Part shown: piece by piece, positions 26,646-38,448 of the stretch | Position numbering within the stretch: the first letter of the stretch is position 1 | Layout: each line of letters begins with the position of its first letter | DNA from: Rhizopus sp. PT2906 | Lineage: Eukaryota > Mucoromycota > Mucoromycetes > Mucorales > Rhizopodaceae | DNA: 64,000 bases | NCBI GenBank assembly: GCA_025529335.1 | Contig: JAMYHX010000042.1 | Coordinates: forward strand, 89,451 to 153,450 | Reading direction: 5' to 3' | Notes under the pieces: model-generated | Databases searched by the model: none | The model's input: the letters and a program-made list of their open reading frames with translations, nothing else | What the model was told of the DNA's origin: nothing | Position numbers and translations under genes: made by a program

Positions 26646-26978
26646 GTTATTTAAAATATAAATATGTGTACAGTGTCATTTTATAATGAAGCAAGTTTAC
26701 GATGATTACTATTAAATAAAGATCAGATAAATATACTAGATAGTCAATTGACTACTTTAAAACCCGTTAACATGGTGCGCATTCTAACAAAGCCATGTGT
26801 GAAGTAGATTTCAAAAGTTCCTTGACGCCTAGGTAAGCATAAAGCGAATAATACACTATTTTTTATTCATTATTTTAAATAAAGATCAATGCATGCTCTT
26901 TCTGTTTACTGCTATGATATACAAAGTATGATGTGAATGAAATGATTACAAATGCTATATAGTATAGAGAGGATATAT
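26646..26978. other. Intergenic, convergent 3' flanks
   Basis: Between the stop codons of the CAF-1 subunit gene and the ZIP transporter gene. No coding signal seen. Confidence 0.5.
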
Positions 26979-28316
26979 CTAGGCCCATTTGCCTAATAAT
27001 GCCATGAGTCCAGCACCGCAATACATTGAGATAAAGCAAACGGCCTTTCTGCCAAGAGAAGTTTTACGGAAATCTGCATTATGATTAATCTCTTGACTCA
27101 TTAATGAGATATATGCGTTGTAAAGTAAGATGCCAGCTGAAAGGGAATCAAGAATGGCTGAAGCTAGGATAGCCGATGATGAATTAGGATTAAACGAAGA
27201 GTGAATTCCGATACCAATGGCACAACCGATGGGAGTCATGAGGACAAATACAAGTGCCATCAGTACTGGTTTTTTCCATCCCTTGATATCCATGTCATTA
27301 ATTCTCGTGCCTAAGGCAACGCCTTCAAAAAACTATCCAACAAAGAAGGGTAAGCAAAAAGTTGATATGTACATGTTTTGGTTTTACCTGATGAAAGACG
27401 AGTGCAATTAAGAGCGTTACAAATCCTTCGCTCCCTGTATTAGATAAGGTGATGCCGATGATGATAGAATGCATGACAATGCCAAGTTCTAAAATAAAAG
27501 TTCCGACATGCTTGAATGCATCTGGTTCTTCGAATAATCCAGCACTGTGAACATGACCTTCATGGTCGTGTATTGCAGGAGGAGTTCTGGCTGTGCAGCC
27601 AGTTGAATCAGAATTAATGGAGCAAGAAGTGCCTGCTTCTTGTTTTTCAATATCGTTTGCTGAATGATTGCTCATTCTGTTCGAACGGAGTCTTTCGATG
27701 TTTGCAACCGCGGCGAGCTCTAATAATTGGAGAGCAAATGAAGCAATCATACAAAACACACCGGCAAAGGAGGAATAAGACTGCCATCCGGGACTGAGAC
27801 AAGGACTACTGAAATTCTCTAATGCCTCGGGAAGCATATGTACAAACGCGGTTGCTAAGATGACACCTGTTCCGACTATAAAGAGACAGTTGTTAGTTGA
27901 CATCCTCTTTCATTCAGAACTGACGACTTACAAAATTTGCCCATGGTGAGTAACCAGTCTCTGCTACTTCCTTTGGTATAAGGTGATATTCTATGCATGA
28001 TGATGGGTGTAAATATGCCTATGATTTATATAAATATATATATCAGCAATCCGATACAATTGTTCTTTCATCATTATTCCCAATTACCAAGCGAACTAGT
28101 GACTAGAATAATGAACAATGCTCCAATTCTCATCGGCATATTATAATCAGTTATTTGTTCTGCTGTACATTCATCTGGGACTGTATCTGAAGGTGCTAAA
28201 TAGTAAAAAGATCATTAATACGTTTGACGTGTAATAAAACAATAGATCAAACCTTCTTGTGCCTTCACAACGGCTGATAGAAGGATAAGCAACCACAGTT
28301 TGAATGTATAGGTCAT
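26979..28316 (-). CDS. ZIP family zinc/iron transporter
   Basis: Minus strand, 366 aa from five exons: 28253..28316, 28088..28195, 27932..28018, 27388..27875, 26979..27332. The start gives a signal-like first segment (MTYTFKLWLLILLSAVV). The core signature is present: FVHMLPEAL in TM2, and in the TM4-TM5 metal site HSIIIG and LVFHQFFEGVALG, whose His and Glu residues form the binuclear metal centre. The cytosolic loop holds a His-rich cluster (HDHEGHVH), typical of ZIP metal sensing. It resembles fungal Zrt1/Zrt2 plasma-membrane importers. The gene is divergent from the ChaC gene, 628 bp apart. Metal specificity cannot be read from sequence. Confidence 0.93.
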
Positions 28317-28944
28317 AAAAGTTACTTAATGCAAGGAAGGAAAGGAAGAGAAGAAAGCCTGGATAATAGAATGGATTAAATGACAAATAACCTTCAGGCC
28401 ATGTTTCCAAAAAAAAAAAAGCGTACCCAACAGGTTAAAAAAAGCAGCATTAGCCAATCATCATTAAAAATTTCTTGCAGAAATTTTTTAAAAAGTCACA
28501 ATGTAACCTCAAAGGTACTCATCCACTCGTGCATTTAATAATATGGCACGGATGATTAATACAAAAGTTATGATTATATGATGCATTGGATAATTTGTGT
28601 GACTAGGATCAAATCCCTGGTTCATATTTGTTGTCCTTTACAGATCCTTGATTTATGTTGATGATGTGACATAAGCAGTAAATGATGTTGCCTTTGTATA
28701 TATAAAATAACAGCAGAATGATCTAGTGACAAAGAAAGTCGAGAAAGAAGCCAGGCACACGGCATATAAATAATATACTTGGTGTATTGAGAGGCAACAT
28801 ATACAAAATAGACATGGTAAACAAACAAATACAGCAGTTTATGTAAACCCTTTCACTTTTGTACACTTTTGTAATCATTAAACGGCCGCTTATCTGAGAT
28901 TCAAAGTAGAAATACTCTAAGATGACCATCGCTTTTTATTTTCA
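28317..28944. promoter_or_regulatory. Divergent promoter region of ZIP and ChaC genes
   Basis: A 628-bp region between two start codons facing away from each other. It contains AT-rich tracts but I could not identify a defined operator, including any convincing zinc-responsive site. A tRNA-like B-box match near 28607-28617 lacks a cloverleaf partner. Confidence 0.4.
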
Positions 28945-29870
28945 ATGGTTACAGCTGAAACTAGCCAGGAGGACTTTATCAAGACTGTCTCTGAAGAAAT
29001 CGAAAAGGAACATGGCATTTGGGTATTTGGTTATGGTTCACTGATTTGGAAGCCACCTATTCATTATGAATCAAAGTAAAATGTTACTTCATTACTTGGT
29101 ACATGTAATTAACCTTTAACAAACAAAAAAAAAAAGAAAGGTTGGATATATCAAAGGATATGTTAGACGATTCTGGCAGGTGCGCTTGATAGTATATATA
29201 CATATATATATCGAACCTGTACTCATGTATTAAATAGCATAGTGAAGATCACCGAGGCACACCAGAAAAGCCAGGTAGAGTAGTTACGCTAATACCCTAT
29301 GACGAATGGAAAAATATCGAAAATGTGGTAAAGTTGGTGAATGAGGGAAAAAGAAAGGATAATATACTAAATTGTTTAAAGGAAGGACATGATAAAGTAA
29401 CTTGGGGTGTAGCATTTAAAATACCTTCAGATGATGTGGAAGCTACTCGGGCATACTTGGATCATAGAGAAAAGGTACATGGCATATACAATAAGAGCAT
29501 TATCTAATATATGCCTTAGAATGGATATACGGTTCATACTGTGGATGTATATAGTCTAGAAAATGATGAGACTCCTGTTGTGAAAAATGTAAGACATGCA
29601 TTATATATTTCTTTGATATATTCCTTATTGAGTTTTTAGGCCTTGGTATATATTGCTACCACTGATAATGAAGCCTATGTTGGACCTGCACCATTAGAAG
29701 AGATGGCTAAACAGATTTATGAAACATATGGGCCCTCTGGATGGAATGCAGAGTATTTACTCAACCTGGCTGAAGCACTACGGGAAATCTCACCTGGTGT
29801 TCGAGATGATCACGTATTTGAATTAGAAGCATTAGTAAAAAAGTTAATAGATGAAAATAGTAATCAATAA
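28945..29870 (+). CDS. ChaC-type gamma-glutamylcyclotransferase (glutathione degradation)
   Basis: Predicted 236 aa from five exons: 28945..29075, 29137..29179, 29238..29474, 29520..29588, 29640..29870. Family marks: GIWVFGYGSLIWKP (substrate-binding YGSL loop), GYIKGYVRRFWQ, SEDHRGTPEKPGRVVTL, and YLDHREK, which carries the catalytic Glu. The length equals that of ChaC2-type enzymes, which cleave glutathione to 5-oxoproline and Cys-Gly in the cytosol. The acceptor of the first intron lies in an A-rich run; 29136 was chosen because it keeps the frame and gives ESKKVGY. A second ATG at 28922 is in another frame. The stop lies 12 bp from the stop codon of the convergent VTC-like gene. Confidence 0.93.
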
Positions 29871-29882
29871 ACTTGTTGTTTT

Positions 29883-32379
29883 TTATTTCAATATCATGAG
29901 TATAAAGTACAATAGATATGAAACACCAAAGGAGACAAAAAGGCATAGCAGCATTAGTAACATAGGGTATCTCTTGGGTTCTATTCGATGTGTGTTTGAA
30001 AATGTACTGTAATTTGTCTTGTGGTAAAGAGGTAGACTGCTATGAGTCTCTGAATGCTGACTAGAGAAAAAATGATTGAGAATGGATATGATCCATGATG
30101 ATTGTTCTTGTTTCCGTTTAGAAGGAGGTTGATTTAATTGCAATTGTCTCTCTGGGATGAAAAAGTAATTGTCTTGACCACATGAGTACCTTCGCTCTCT
30201 GCAGCTCTTGCAGTTCCAAGGGTCCGATCGAGACGACGTGGGATGATCAAAACTGCAGGAGGAATCAAATGACCGTCTGGCTGGCGACAAAAGTGGAGAA
30301 TTTATATCAAACGTTCGTTGAGAGTTAGGTGTGAGTAAGGGCGAAGTGGCAATGGTTTCTAATGAAGGACTTCTGCTACTATGATTACTAAGTGGAGCAA
30401 ACAGCTTATTCTCGTCGAGATGTTGCTGACTATGATGGCTTACTTGGCTGATATCAGGATCATCATCACAACATGTTACAATAGTAGCAATAGTTGTAGA
30501 ACTCCAAGGTGTATCAGCAATACTGCTTTGATCACTATCGCTATGGACAGTATTCGTATTGATTCTTAATGAGTTCTGGCTAAAGTTTCGTCTCTGTCTT
30601 TTTTCCTCCGCAAACACCAGGTCTCCTCTGAATGAAGTGCGTCGTAAGTCATCTGTCAAGGGATTCTGTAACCACTTTGGATAGACATGCACTTTATCTG
30701 AAAATAAGGTGCCAATGCCATGTAAATACAGTGAAAAATCATCAACAGGTTCTAGTAGGCAACAAGATTGAAGCTCTGGCAAGTCGTCACCAATGATCTG
30801 AACAAGACAATAAGGGAAACGCACGGCCTCATGACTAGACAAGTTCTCGTAAGGATATTTCGAAGACTCTAGAATCGAATTCCCTGTTTCATTTTGTGAT
30901 AGCTGCACCATGACAATATTCGTATCAAGGTAGATGGTCGAGCGAGTGTCATGTGCTTGATAAACAGTACGTGTCTGAGCTATTTTTAATACTAACAAAA
31001 AAATCGTTCGCACGTGTAAACAAGATTGAACAAAAATAGTAAAGCATATTCTTCTTACCTGGAATTCTTTCTTTAGAATGAACTTGATTTTCTAGCCTGA
31101 AGCACGAATCTTTCATTTGTTGGACGCTTCTTTGAGGTTCCTTTGTACGATACTGACAACATGGTTTATCAAAGGTTTTCTTGAAGGAATAACTACCTTT
31201 CATCCACTTTGACACGTGTTTCTTCTTTACCCAAAACCTTTGATGAATCTTACTATAATTGCCCTGATACTGCTCTGAAACGTTTGAAGCTATCGACTCT
31301 TGACTGCATTGAGGAGTTTTTCCGAGGCGTTTGTGTGTCTGCTGAGATCGACTCTTGATGACGTTATGATCATATCCCTTTTCTTCAACGGCCACAAAAT
31401 TGATTGTATCATGATCCTTGTTTCCGTAATATCTCATACGTACTATTGAGTCATGACAAGACGGATTGGCGATTCTTTCAGAGTAATTGGAGAATGTGGG
31501 TGTATCGAAATAAATGGATGTTATTTGTACTTTATTGGTGTCACTGATTGTGGCGATCGATGGCTTGTGCTGGTGATGTGCGCTATAATCATATGATAAG
31601 GGAAGGCCGATTTCATTCATGGCTGGGTACAGGTCGGAAGGATGTGTGCTTTGTATGGTTGCCTTGGATGATAAATAAAGCATTACTTCCAATACATTAT
31701 CAGGATGAACCCAGTATTTTTTGATTTTCCCTTTTGATACAAAGGGTGCACAGACTGGATGTGGTATCAAGTAATTGAGCTGATCAGCAAATTCAAAGAG
31801 AACAATAGATGGGTCCCAAAAGGATTTATTTATCATCATGCGCCGTAGTAACAGGTCAGTTGAATGTGATTCAAACAGCTCGTCGTAAAGAATAAATAGC
31901 TTTAGAAAGCCGGAATAATTCAACTTTGCAAAATGGTACAAGCGATGGATATCAGCTTGGATAATTTTGATTTGTTCCAACAATGAATGATTATCCTCTT
32001 TCTTGAGTAAATGGCATGCGGCCATACGTCTTTCTACTTCACCCTTTTTTAATACAAAAAAGCTGTGAACCTATTCATTTAATTTAGAAAAAAAAAAAAA
32101 AAAGAGATGATCAAGATGATGTCCATCTTTGATATTTACTTTGCTCCATTCAGTTTCAAATCGTTTAGCTACAGTCAGAGAGAGTGAGATGGTGGTGATG
32201 TCTCGTTTTAGCTGATAGTAATCCAAGTATGAAAACCTCCAAGGCGCATATTTAAGCTCTTCAAACTCTTGTTCAAAAGATGTGTTTGATACACAGGCTC
32301 GTGCAACATCTGATAGGGCACTTTGGGTGGCTGGTAAAGGAAGCCAGGATAAAGGTAAATGATCAATGACACTGTCCAT
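29883..32379 (-). CDS. SPX-VTC protein (vacuolar transporter chaperone type), probably regulatory
   Basis: Minus strand, 782 aa from exons 32140..32379, 31059..32070 and 29883..30979. The N-terminal SPX domain is recognisable (YAPWRFSYLDYYQLKRDI; KVHSFFVLKKGEVERR across the first intron; HFAKLNYSGFLKLFILYDE). A VTC polymerase-like tunnel domain follows: SIYFDTPTFSNYSERI, VRMRYYG, FVAVEEKG, VKKKHVSKWMKG, RTVYQAHDTRSTIYLDTN, FSLYLHGIGTLFSDKV. A long Ser-rich linker leads to a single C-terminal hydrophobic segment (about 22 residues). VTC complexes make polyphosphate from ATP and move it into vacuoles, sensing inositol pyrophosphates through SPX. Two conserved active-site positions look changed (Glu to Gln in FPYCLVQI; Lys to Leu in FSLYLHG), which points to a Vtc2/3-like accessory subunit rather than the Vtc4 polymerase. 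Confidence 0.85.
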
Positions 32380-33185
32380 GATATGTAAGAAAGAAAGAAG
32401 AAAAAGAGAGAAAGCATGTGCATTGGTGTTTATAAACAAACATTTCAAAAGCATAATAATTATGTGTACAGGATTAAGCAGCGTGTTATTCTATTGGGTA
32501 TCTGAGATTATTGCTTGACCTTATTCAAATAGATCTTTGGGGACCTATCCATGCATAATGACACAGCCCTTTTTGTTATATTTACATTAGATGTATATAC
32601 ATCAAGGCAGATAGAGAATCATAGAGAGAGAGAGAGAGATGGTAGCATTGACTGTTTACATAATACAATCTAGGAATAAAACCAATGCATTAATACAAGA
32701 AAAGAGGAGAGGATGTCAAACCGTAAAGAGATGAACACAAAAAAAGATAAACAATAACACCAGGTCTTAACGGTGGCTTGTGCATTTCTACATAGAAGCT
32801 TCTTTAATAATGATGAAGTGATTTGACTTGGTGTGTTGCATCTATACTGCTTTATTGTATTTGGATGTACACAATGTTTATCCTTTACAGAGAAGTGCTT
32901 TATATATTCATTAACTATTGATACCCCTTCCCCCTTACGCCCTGAATTACTCTACATAATCTGAATCATAGTCATTACTTAAATGGTTTAACATTTCAGA
33001 TCATTGGACTAATCTTTGTATGTTCTTTGGATTAGTTTTATCTTTTTGAATAAGCTTTGCAGGAAAGGGACCTGTTACACACCACGCTTAATGTCCGCCA
33101 TGACGTACACAAACAAATCACACTTTTTATCTACTTCCCCCCCCTCCTCTCTCTTTTTCTATCTCATTTTAATATTTTCATATAA
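32380..33185. promoter_or_regulatory. Divergent intergenic region, VTC-like and CHMP1 genes
   Basis: It contains a perfect AG dinucleotide run (32623-32639) and a C-run followed by pyrimidine-rich sequence just upstream of the CHMP1 ATG (33137-33170). No open frame of note. Confidence 0.45.
32623..32639. repeat. (AG)n microsatellite
   Basis: Uninterrupted AG repeat of 17 bases in the divergent spacer. Confidence 0.9.
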
Positions 33186-33964
33186 ATGAACGGTTTAGAA
33201 AGTAAAGTAAAGAAATATAGACTGTGTTGACTAGATTATAACTTTACTATTCTTTTTGTTTTGTAGACCAACTCTTTCAGTTAAAGGTTAGATTAGAAAA
33301 ATAAACAAAAGCTTTGTTTTTTGTCAACTTGTTTTTACTAGTTTACAGCCAAGCAACTAAATAAGCAATCAAAACGGTGTCAAAAAGATGAACAAACAGA
33401 AAAGAACAAGCTAAAGAAAGCTATACAAGATGGTAATATGGAAGGTGCTCGTATCTATGCATCGAATGCTATCCGAAAGAAGAATGAATCACTCAACTTG
33501 CTCAAGTTATCTTCACGTATTGACGCCGTGGCCAGTCGTGTACAAACGGCTATTACCATGAGAAAGGTCTCTACTTCCATGGCTAATGTAGTTAAAGGAA
33601 TGGGTCGAGCAATGGAGACGATGAACTTGGAACAGGTAATTATTATAAAAGTAGTTAGTTTTAACTTGTGACTGAACTCTACTAGATTTCTATGGTCATG
33701 GACAAGTTTGAATCTCAATTTGAAGACTTGGATGTTCAAACAGGATATATGGAAGGTGCAATGGCAGGCACAACAACATTAAATACACCACAAGATGAAG
33801 TTGAGTCACTCATGCAACAAGTGGCTGATGAACATGGTTTGGAATTAAACGGTACCTTGAATGAATTAGAACCAAGTAAACTATTGGGTGAAACAGCTTC
33901 CAAACATAAAGAAAGGGACGAAGATAGATTATTGACTGAAAGATTAAAAGCACTAAGACAATAA
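33186..33964 (+). CDS. ESCRT-III associated protein CHMP1 / Did2
   Basis: Predicted 202 aa from exons 33186..33201, 33267..33286, 33342..33635 and 33686..33964. The first two exons are tiny (16 and 20 nt) and together encode MNGLENQLFQLK, matching the amphipathic CHMP1 N-terminus; then [11 protein letters not shown] and [19 protein letters not shown] follow, as in human CHMP1. The C-terminus carries a complete MIM1 motif, [12 protein letters not shown], fitting (D/E)xxLxxRLxxL(K/R), which recruits the Vps4 MIT domain. It acts late in ESCRT-III disassembly at endosomes. Length and all motifs are normal. Confidence 0.95.
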
Positions 33965-34105
33965 TAAATGTATTCTTTATTCCTTTGTTGTTGTTTTTTT
34001 TTTCTTTTTTTCATACACGAAAACAAAAAAAAAAAAAAAAAAAATTAAAAAAGCGAGAGTTGCCTCTTTACAATTTTTTTTTTCTTTCTTTTTTATTTTT
34101 TAAAC

Positions 34106-35366
34106 ATGGTTACTGCTATTAACGAATACACTCTTGAAAACAACACGGTTTTCTCTATTGCTGGAAAGGGTTTAAAGTTAAACACGGCTGAAGATGTAAA
34201 AGAATTTGTAGAGACAATTGATCAAATGGATGATCTTGAAGTTATCAAATTGAGTGGCAACACAATTGGTGTTGAAGCAGGTCAAGCCTTGGCTGAGGCA
34301 TTAAAGACAAAGGCCAAGCTCAAGGTTTGTTATTGGTTGTTATAACTAAACTTAAACTCATTTGAAAGTTGTATAGCAAGCTTTACTATCCGATATTTTC
34401 ACAGGTCGTTTATTATCAGAAATTCCCCTGGCCCTTAAGGCACTTTGTGACGCTTTTGAACAAGTGGATCTTTTAGAGTTAGACTTGTCTGATAATGCAT
34501 TCGGTCCAGCTGGTGCACAACCCTTGATTGACTTCTTGAGCAACACAAAGACACTTCAAACCTTACGCCTCAACAACAACGGACTCGGTATCGGCGGAGG
34601 AACAATGATCGCTCAGGCACTTCAGGCTAATGCAGATAAAGCCAAAGCCGAAAACCGCACTTCTTCTCTTCGTACCATCATCTGTGGTCGTAACCGTCTT
34701 GAAGATGGGTCCTCCAAGGCATTGGCTCGTGCCTTTGCTTCTCATGGTACCCTTGAGGTCGTTCGTATGCCTCAAAATGGTATTCGCTCTGATGGTATCC
34801 GCACCATCGTCGAAGGCTTAAGGGAATGTAAAAACTTAAAACACTTGGATCTCCAAGACAACACATTCACCGTCAAGGGTTCGAAGGCTCTTGCAGCAGC
34901 CCTTGGAAGCTGGCCACAGCTTGAAGTCTTGAATGTATCTGACTGTTTGCTTTCAAGGAAGGGCAGTATCCATGTATTTGGTGCACTTCATCAAAATACT
35001 CAGTTACGTGAACTGATGGCTCAGTATAATGAAATTCAAGCAGATGCGATCAGAATCTTGGCAGATGCAGTAAAGGGGCATTTGAACTTGCTTGAAAAAG
35101 TCGAGTTGAACGGAAATAGGTTTGACGAATCAGATCCTGCTGTTGATATATTAAAGGAAGCTCTTGCAAAATGGGATCATGAAGATGCCTTAGATGAATT
35201 AGATGATATGGAAGAAATAGACTCAGAAGAAGAGGAGGAAGAGGAAGAAGAAGAAGAAGAAGACGAGGTTGTGAAAGAAGCTAGAGAGGCAGAGTCACAG
35301 ACACCTCTACCAGATAAAGACCAAGAAGAGGAACTGGTTGAAAAGTTAAGCAAAACTCATATTTAA
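34106..35366 (+). CDS. Ran GTPase-activating protein (Rna1/RanGAP)
   Basis: Exons 34106..34324 and 34377..35366 (402 aa), phase-0 intron. The protein is a chain of RanGAP-type leucine-rich repeats (VIKLSGNTIG, LELDLSDNAFG, TLRLNNNGLG, HLDLQDNTF, KVELNGNRF), then a strongly acidic Glu/Asp run from about residue 359, as in yeast and fission-yeast Rna1. The catalytic-loop sequence SDIFTGRLLSEIP is present with its Arg. It stimulates GTP hydrolysis on Ran in the cytoplasm and so gives direction to nuclear transport. The 5' side shows poly-A and poly-T tracts (34025-34100). Its stop codon is 17 bp from that of the convergent endopolyphosphatase gene. Confidence 0.96.
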
Positions 35367-35383
35367 AAGTGTATGTGTTTTTA

Positions 35384-36886
35384 TTAATAAACTATACTAT
35401 CGCCGTCATCATCATCATCATCATAGTCTGTAAAATTTATAGTCTTGATCACCATATGTTCACGATAAAGTGACCATAGCTCGTTCTGTTGAGGATCGTT
35501 TGTTACCATGGCTTTAGCCAGATTGTAATAAGATGCCACGGATAAGTCAGGCATGTGGTATGCATCTTGAGTGGTATATTCTAATTCATATTCCAAGTGA
35601 TCATGTGAGTTCCATTTAGTCAAATTGGAGTAGTATTGTGCGTAACCTAGCAGATGGCCCAATCGGTCTGTTTGGTTGACTTCATACTGATAAATACGAA
35701 AGGTGGGATAATAGACAGGTAGAATAGATGGTGCCACTTGTATAACGACAAGCGGAGGTGGGGATATAAAGTTGATATCTATGCTTTGGTACATGCTGTA
35801 CAACCAATCGGTGTAGGCACTGATGTCTCTTTGGGTAGAGATCTCTTGACGCTTACCATCAAAGATAAGGAAATGATCCATGTTGAGATGAGCAAAGAAA
35901 TGACCCAAAATGACGTCTGTATAATCTGATGCGATTCGCATAAATTGTGATAGACAACTGTTCCTGTAATCACGGGGAGATGGAGGGACATGGCCGGTCA
36001 CGTATATTTTGGCATTTTTCATACGAGCCATACTAAGCTGTCTTTCGAGCCACTTGAGTTGTATATGGGCTGGGCTGCTTGCACGATTGCAATTTTGTAC
36101 GGCCTTGTTCTTGTTATAAAAGTACATGGTGTTTAATGAAATGACATACATATTTGGTGTAACCTGAATCATGAAATAGCCTCCTTGACGGAACGTTGAG
36201 CGTTGTGAATGGGGTATCCAATGATTCCAAAGTGTGCCATAAAAATCAAGCAAGTCCCCATCTTTATCAGGACCTCCCATCTGGTTATGAGGAAATACGT
36301 CATTATTACCAAAACTAGGAATAACAGGGATATCTTTAAAGGTATCTAACATCAGATCTGTCGTGCGTTGATTCAGTCCGTAAACGTCTTTTCGCTTTCT
36401 TTTGTTATTTTTCTTATCCCAGTTGTGTCTGACATGAATGTGTTTCAGAATGATTTTCAAAACAATAGCTATGGGGACTTACTTTGCATTATCGCCTGTC
36501 CATATGACAAAGTCTAACTTATCTAGCCATTCTTTTGATATCCAGCCAAGTGTCTGTTCTGCCAGTTCAAAAGGTGCATCACATTTTTGACCTGGAGAGC
36601 CCCACTTCCCGGCAGTTGACTGAGTCATTTTCCGTGCCACCTTGTGACAAGCTGATTTAACTGTAGCATTTTCCTTGTATTGTTCATCTATATGCATATC
36701 TGTGATATGGAGAAAATATCCATATTGTTTCTTTTTGGCTTGTTGTGGAAAGGTAATAGTCCAAGAGGAGCGGGGTATTTGGTAGAGTGCAAATCCTTCC
36801 TGTGTTAAATGTGGCTTGGCTATTCGCCATGAATAAATTATAAATATCAGTGAAAAAAAATAAGCAAGGACAGAAATGGCTTGCAT
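35384..36886 (-). CDS. Endopolyphosphatase (Ppn1-like), vacuolar membrane
   Basis: Minus strand, exons 36483..36886 and 35384..36428 (482 aa); the intron is phase 2. A single N-terminal hydrophobic segment (residues about 4-20) fits a type II vacuolar membrane anchor. Metallophosphoesterase motifs appear in order: HITDMHID (DxH), FVIWTGDNAK (GDN), PSFGNNDVFPHN (GNND), VTGHVPPS (GHxP) and GHFFAHLNMDHF (GHxxxH-like). The CD-rich AC..KW.SPGQKCDAPFELAEQTL segment and WNHWIP also match the Ppn1 subfamily rather than acid sphingomyelinases. The enzyme cuts long polyphosphate chains internally. A VTC-like gene for the opposite, synthetic side of the pathway lies 3 kb away on the same strand. Confidence 0.93.
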
Positions 36887-38079
36887 GACTTTGTGGAAAG
36901 AAAAGAAGAAGAAAAAGTAAAAAAAAAAATGAAGAAATAATGTAATACATAAATGTGGCGCATGGCTCTAATTCATCAGATTATTGGAAAACGAATCATG
37001 CGTAGTTTGCCCTTTTTTTTCTCTGTTTAAATACGTGCATCTGTTCATAACCAAATAAAAATACATTCAGGTACAGTGCTCAAAGTGCCAATTTGCGCAG
37101 TCTCAAATTATTTTACATACAGTATCTGAACCCTGTCCCTGCTATCTTATGAGCCTCCTTATCAGAATATAGTCTCAGTTGAATTTTAAAGGATGTTTAT
37201 TGACAACAGCTTTATTTAATTGTTAGTTAATTGATATCATACTCTTTCTAGTTTTATTTGATCTGAAAGAAATATAAAATCGTCTCGATCTCAAGTGTAG
37301 CGATTGTGGTATGTACATTGTTGTTGTTTTTATTGTTTACAGTTCTGTTTATATCTACATATTGACAAAATGTAGTTGAGTGTCGTTCCTAATCACACAG
37401 TTGCCTCCATTTCGAATTCAGATGTCCTCTAGGATACTCTGTCTCGACAGCATGTACCAAAAAAGAAATTCAACATTATGTTCTGTAAGTGTACTCTTTG
37501 AAGACCACATCGTTTTCTAGTAATCCATTGAACGTGAGAGCCCTGTAGAGTAATAAGCTATCATTACATTCTGACTTTATATGGTACCAAACCTAAAGTA
37601 CTCAAAGATTCATTATTTCTCGGGTAATACCTTCTTCAAGAACCGTGAGTGTGCGTAATGAGCTTTGAAATTATATATAGGAATATACTTGATTAAACTT
37701 TCCCCTCAAGTTTATACAAGAATAAAAACAGTAGCTGATAAGATTGTTAAGTTGGAGGATTTGTTGAAATAAAAAAATTTTCTTTAAGGAAATTAAACCA
37801 TAGTTGCTCCTTTACTCCTATTTGCTCCAATGAAAAAGGTATTGGCTTATGCTTTAATATAATCAAACGATGATCAGGATCAATAAAGGCTTTGTACAAA
37901 TATTTACTCTTTGGGGGGGTTCTGAATGTTTTTTAATTGTTGTTTTCTTGAAAAGGGAGTCAAGCCACAGAGCTTTGCTTGCGGGCTGTCACAGAAAAAA
38001 AATTTTTTTTTATGTTATAAAAAGCGGGCAATGGTTCATTTCTGTTCATCTTTCTCTTTCTCGCATTTTAATAGTAAAA
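36887..38079. promoter_or_regulatory. Divergent intergenic region, endopolyphosphatase and eL22 genes
   Basis: It contains the eL22 promoter (TATA-like box at 38016, A/T runs at 37994-38010, pyrimidine-rich leader at 38037-38065). No other gene seen. A long in-frame extension upstream of the eL22 ATG is not conserved and was not used. Confidence 0.5.
38016..38024 (+). promoter_or_regulatory. TATA box of the eL22 gene
   Basis: TATAAAAAG lies 64 bp before the ATG at 38080, followed by a pyrimidine-rich leader typical of ribosomal protein genes. Confidence 0.6.
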
Positions 38080-38448
38080 ATGGCTCCTGTCAAGACCACT
38101 CCTGCTGCTGTCAAGAAGTCCAAGTTCATCATTGACTGTTCTGGTCCTGCCAATGACAAGATCTTCGATGCCGCTGCTTTCGAAAAGTACCTTCATGACC
38201 GTATCAAGGTTGATGGTCGTACTAACAACCTCGGTGAAGCCATTACCATCTCTCGCTCTGCTGACAACAAGATCACTGTTGTTGCCAACATTGCTTTCTC
38301 CAAGCGTTATCTCAAGTACCTCACCAAGAAGTTCTTGAAGAAGAACCAAATCCGTGACTGGCTCCGTGTTATTGCTACTGACAAGCAAACCTTCGAACTT
38401 CGTTACTTCAACATCGCCAACGATGAAAACGAAGAAGATGAGGAATAA
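38080..38448 (+). CDS. RPL22: 60S ribosomal protein eL22
   Basis: A single uninterrupted exon of 122 aa. The sequence runs [54 protein letters not shown] and [19 protein letters not shown] with an acidic tail, all hallmark eL22 blocks at normal length. Codons are strongly biased toward C-ending forms as expected for a ribosomal protein. The ATG at 38080 is chosen because eL22 begins about here and an in-frame upstream extension is unlike the family. A strong hairpin follows 60 bp after the stop. Confidence 0.97.
   Translation: MAPVKTTPAAVKKSKFIIDCSGPANDKIFDAAAFEKYLHDRIKVDGRTNNLGEAITISRSADNKITVVANIAFSKRYLKYLTKKFLKKNQIRDWLRVIATDKQTFELRYFNIANDENEEDEE

Noticed and set aside
28545..28640. tRNA-like B-box near 28607
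   Set aside because: No matching A-box, acceptor stem or anticodon arm could be folded by eye.
37870..38079. N-terminal extension of eL22 from an upstream in-frame start
   Set aside because: The extension crosses the TATA box and poly-A/T tract and is unlike any eL22; the family starts at the internal ATG.
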